Assembly: GCA_026126105.1 (NCBI GenBank)
Contig: JAHCJV010000012.1
Coordinates: 30,426 to 94,425, forward strand
DNA from: Enhydrobacter sp.
GTDB lineage: Bacteria; Pseudomonadota; Alphaproteobacteria; Reyranellales; Reyranellaceae
Direction: 5' to 3'
Length of the DNA: 64,000 nucleotides
In this document: piece after piece, positions 61,994 to 64,000 of the stretch
Numbering within the stretch: the first letter of the stretch is position 1
Layout of the letters: each line of letters opens with the position of its first letter
Notes under the pieces: model-generated
Told to the model about the DNA's origin: nothing
Seen by the model: the letters and a program-made list of their open reading frames with translations, nothing else
The model's database searches: none
Translations under genes and position numbers: made by a program

Positions 61994-62190
61994 TCTGCCG
62001 GGTTCGGGGGAACCTATGGGCGGCCGACACAGTTTGCCCCGCCGCTTGCGCCGTACTCGACGTCCAGAACGACCTTCGATCCATCGATATGTCCTTTTCT
62101 CTCGTCATTCGGACGCACTCCTCCCGCGGTGATGACGCATCCGCCCCGTTTAGTTCTATGCCGGAACTGTTCGTCGTCGCAGCCCGTCGA

Positions 62191-62715
62191 TCAGTACCTC
62201 ACCGCGCTCACCGCCTCTCGGGGCAGTGGATCGACCCCGTTCATGGTCGGCGCTCGCCGAGGTCCATCGTCCTCGATATGGATTCGAGCGTCAGCCCGAC
62301 CCATGGCGAGCAGGAAGGCACCGCCTACAACGGCCGCGCTGGTGACCTCGATATAGTTGGCGACGGCGATGCCGCGGCATCGGCCCCGCCTTGCGGCTTC
62401 CGCGCGCCGCGCCTCGAAGCCCGCCCAGTCCGCGGCCTCCAGCGCCTGCTCCATCGAGCGCCGGTAGTCGCCGCTGTCGTAGGTGACGCCCACGCCATTG
62501 GTGAAGGGCAGAGCGTCCGGCGCGATCAGGTTGCGGCGGCGCAGCTCGACCCTGTCGAACCCGAGCGTCGCGGCGGCGATGTCGATCAGCCGCTCGATCA
62601 TGAACACCGCCTCGGGCCGCCCGGCGCTACGGTAGACCGCTGTCGGCGCGGTGTGGGTCAGCGCCGCATGGCCGCGGAAGTAAACGGCCGGGATGCGGTA
62701 GACGCTCTGCATCAT
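62191..62715 (-). pseudogene. Internal scrap of a xanthine dehydrogenase/CoxL-type large subunit
   Basis: Recognisable from about 62710 to 62270: SVYRIPAVYFRGHAALTHTA, PTAVYRSAGRPEAVFMIERL (the active-site Y-R-x-A-G-R-P-E loop), ELRRRNLIAPDALPF, GVTYDSGDYRRSMEQALEAA and GRCRGIAVANYIEVTS. It lacks roughly the first third of the protein and everything after the ADARIHIEDDG strand. Upstream (higher coordinates) it is abruptly joined to an RHS fragment at about 62715. The matching C-terminus is 3 kb away at 59142-59330. Confidence 0.82.
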
Positions 62716-62720
62716 CGACA

Positions 62721-62930
62721 GGTGACGGCCGGTCCGGACGGCGGCGCCTTGCTCGCGAGGCGGTTCAGCGTGTTGTAGCCGTAGGCGATGGCGGCGCCCG
62801 CCCGCGCCGTGCGGCTGGCGACGTTCGAAGCGGCGTCCCAGGTCAGGCGCTCGCTGCTGCCGCCGGGATAGGTCGTCGTCGACAGGCGGTCGAAGCCGTG
62901 ATGGGCGATGGCGGTCGCGTTGGCGCGATT
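62721..62930 (-). pseudogene. Orphan RHS/YD-repeat core fragment
   Basis: About 70 residues of YD-repeat sequence: AHHGFDRLSTTTYPGGSSER, LTWDAASNVASRTARAGAAI and AYGYNTLNRLASKAPPSGPA. It is internal RHS core, without a start codon, without the hyperconserved DPxG tip boundary, and stops just where the CoxL scrap begins. It lies directly downstream of the putative immunity gene, as expected of leftovers from RHS recombination. Confidence 0.78.
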
Positions 62931-62938
62931 CAATACCG

Positions 62939-63193
62939 CTACAGGGACCAATACTTCGACAAGTAAAGAAGAATTGGGATGCCTACTCCGATGGCAAGCG
63001 CAGTTGAAACTCCCTTGCGCATGGGCGTCCGCCAGAACACAGGCAGGCCAGCCGACACGACGTAGGCAACAGTAAAGAATATTGCAAACGCCTTCCAATC
63101 CCGCCATGCATAATCAAATAGCCAATAGGCACCTGGTGATGCGACGATTCCGCCGACATAGGGAATCCATTGCGACAGTTCCGGATGTTTCAT
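62939..63193 (-). CDS. Small three-helix membrane protein, probable immunity protein of the RHS tip
   Basis: 84 residues from ATG 63193, seven bases after the RHS stop. Three hydrophobic segments: IPYVGGIVASPGAYWLFDYA, FAIFFTVAYVVSAGLPVFW and GVSTALAIGVGIPILLYLS, with short charged loops. No family recognised. Position immediately after an RHS C-terminus and low GC are the basis for calling it immunity; a membrane immunity protein usually goes with a toxin acting on the membrane. It could also be an unrelated small membrane protein. Confidence 0.62.
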   Translation of the reverse strand: MKHPELSQWIPYVGGIVASPGAYWLFDYAWRDWKAFAIFFTVAYVVSAGLPVFWRTPMRKGVSTALAIGVGIPILLYLSKYWSL

Positions 63194-63200
63194 ATCTCGT

Positions 63201-64000
63201 CTATGGACTCGGCAACATATACCCCACGATACCGGATTGCACCGCCGAACTAACGAAGTCGCGTCCGTTTTCAACCCCTCGCAACAGTCCACCCGCTGCT
63301 GCAGCTGGGCCCAAAGTTGTCAAATAGCCCATAAAGGTACGCCCCCCTACATAGTAGCTGATGAGTGGTTGCTGTTGAGTAATAATACCAAGGGCTTTTT
63401 CTCCGAGCTTTATGCTCGCCTCTGGATGACGGTAAATTTCGGTCAGACCTCTTCCCACGATATTCGCCTCCTGAACGGCACGATTGTACTCATCGCCGCC
63501 GAACAAATATGAACTGCGTAAGACATAGCGTACCGAGTTTAGTGCATCGGGAAATACCGAGTAAGCACCGTTCACATAAGCGTTCGCCTTACGGCCTGCA
63601 TCTGCCGCGTATTCATACGCCGTGGTTGTGATTCCCGAATACCAAACGCTTGCGCTTGCCATTCCTGTTGGGTCTAGAAGGTTCAGAGGATCATTGGTTG
63701 CGTAGGCGTATAGATTCGTACCATCTGCATACCCGATCGGATCGACTTGCAAGAACCTCCCCCAAGCGGTCGAGTAATGCCTCGCCCGGTAGTAATAGAA
63801 CCCGCTCTCCCGATCGACCCTCTGCCCCGTGTACGCGAACCCCGGCAACGCCCCGAGGGCGGTGGTGCTGCCGCCGTACGGCAGGTACCCGACCGGCGTC
63901 AGCGCTCCCGTGCCCGCGTTCATGACGCCGATGACCGAGCCCAGCATGTCCGGCACCGTCGCCGTCCGCGTGCCGGCGGCCAAGTCCATCGTGCTCAGCA
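63201..64000 (-). CDS. RHS-repeat protein C-terminus with variable tip (N-terminus beyond window edge)
   Basis: Reading in from the right edge, 266 codons end at 63201. The core part (to about 63662) has GYLPYGGSTTALGALPGFAY, TGQRVDRESGFYYYRARHYS, GRFLQVDPIGYADGTNLYAY and ATNDPLNLLDPTG, the invariant RHS core end. The following 153 residues are a variable tip starting MASASVWYSG, clearly lower in GC than the core. Its last 45 residues are hydrophobic and Gly/Ala-rich (GYLTTLGPAAAAGGLLRGV, VQSGIVGYML). Family knowledge: such tips are toxins delivered by contact or secretion systems; this tip is not one I recognise. A small membrane protein gene follows seven bases later. Confidence 0.85.
   Translation of the reverse strand, partial: LSTMDLAAGTRTATVPDMLGSVIGVMNAGTGALTPVGYLPYGGSTTALGALPGFAYTGQRVDRESGFYYYRARHYSTAWGRFLQVDPIGYADGTNLYAYATNDPLNLLDPTGMASASVWYSGITTTAYEYAADAGRKANAYVNGAYSVFPDALNSVRYVLRSSYLFGGDEYNRAVQEANIVGRGLTEIYRHPEASIKLGEKALGIITQQQPLISYYVGGRTFMGYLTTLGPAAAAGGLLRGVENGRDFVSSAVQSGIVGYMLPSP

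Overview
This GC-rich window has the look of an alphaproteobacterial chromosome. Most of it is one very large surface-polysaccharide locus; the last 5 kb is a scrap zone of broken genes beside a polymorphic-toxin locus. The alphaproteobacterial reading rests on the GC-rich codon use, the family mix and the RkpA/RkpH-like polyketide synthase and reductase pair. Genus was not determined. No rRNA, tRNA, CRISPR array or recognisable transcription factor was seen.

Layout. 1-960: 3' part of a BexD/CtrA/Wza-like outer-membrane export lipoprotein, cut by the left edge. 1177-3716 (+): a small protein made of two copies of an unnamed beta-rich module, coupled by ATGA to a two-domain glycosyltransferase (GT). 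3734-14788 (-): GT genes, several with extra modules, plus a PhyH-type dioxygenase. 14925-23959: a cyclase/formamidase-like enzyme, a short-chain reductase and a 2490-residue reducing type I polyketide synthase (PKS). 24401-26894: a UDP-HexNAc 6-dehydrogenase (TviB/WbpO type) and a Rieske oxygenase. 27081-32936 (-): an export/secretion block of a Wzc-type tyrosine autokinase, a GumB/Wza-like lipoprotein, an outer-membrane beta-barrel and a Gly/Pro-rich secreted protein. 33096-43540: more GTs, two methyltransferase-like proteins and a polytopic membrane protein. 43552-47245 (-): Wzt/Wzm ABC transporter and a polymerase-like membrane protein. 47259-59043 (-): a tightly packed GT operon with an AsnB-type amidotransferase, the initiating polyprenyl-phosphate sugar-1-phosphate transferase, an O-antigen ligase/polymerase family protein and a small membrane-anchored helical protein.

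How they fit together (inference). The sugar-phosphate transferase (55363-56688) would start repeat units on undecaprenyl phosphate and about seventeen GT genes would extend them. TviB-type dehydrogenase plus AsnB-type amidotransferase suggests an amidated aminouronic acid. Export functions of two styles are present: ABC transporter (Wzm/Wzt), and co-polymerase kinase/Wza-like/polymerase. The locus may therefore make two polymers or use a hybrid route. The PKS with its reductase resembles Sinorhizobium RkpA/RkpH, needed there for capsular K-antigen, and suggests a dedicated lipid for the polysaccharide, perhaps oxidised by the PhyH and Rieske enzymes.

59142-64000 is a mosaic, all read on the minus strand except the insertion sequence (IS) remnant: the C-terminal scrap of a xanthine-dehydrogenase/CoxL-like gene, the left end of an IS256-family element, an intact TPR plus O-GlcNAc-transferase-like gene, an internal CoxL scrap, an orphan RHS core fragment, a small three-helix membrane protein (likely immunity) and the C-terminal end of an RHS protein with a variable low-GC tip, cut by the right edge.
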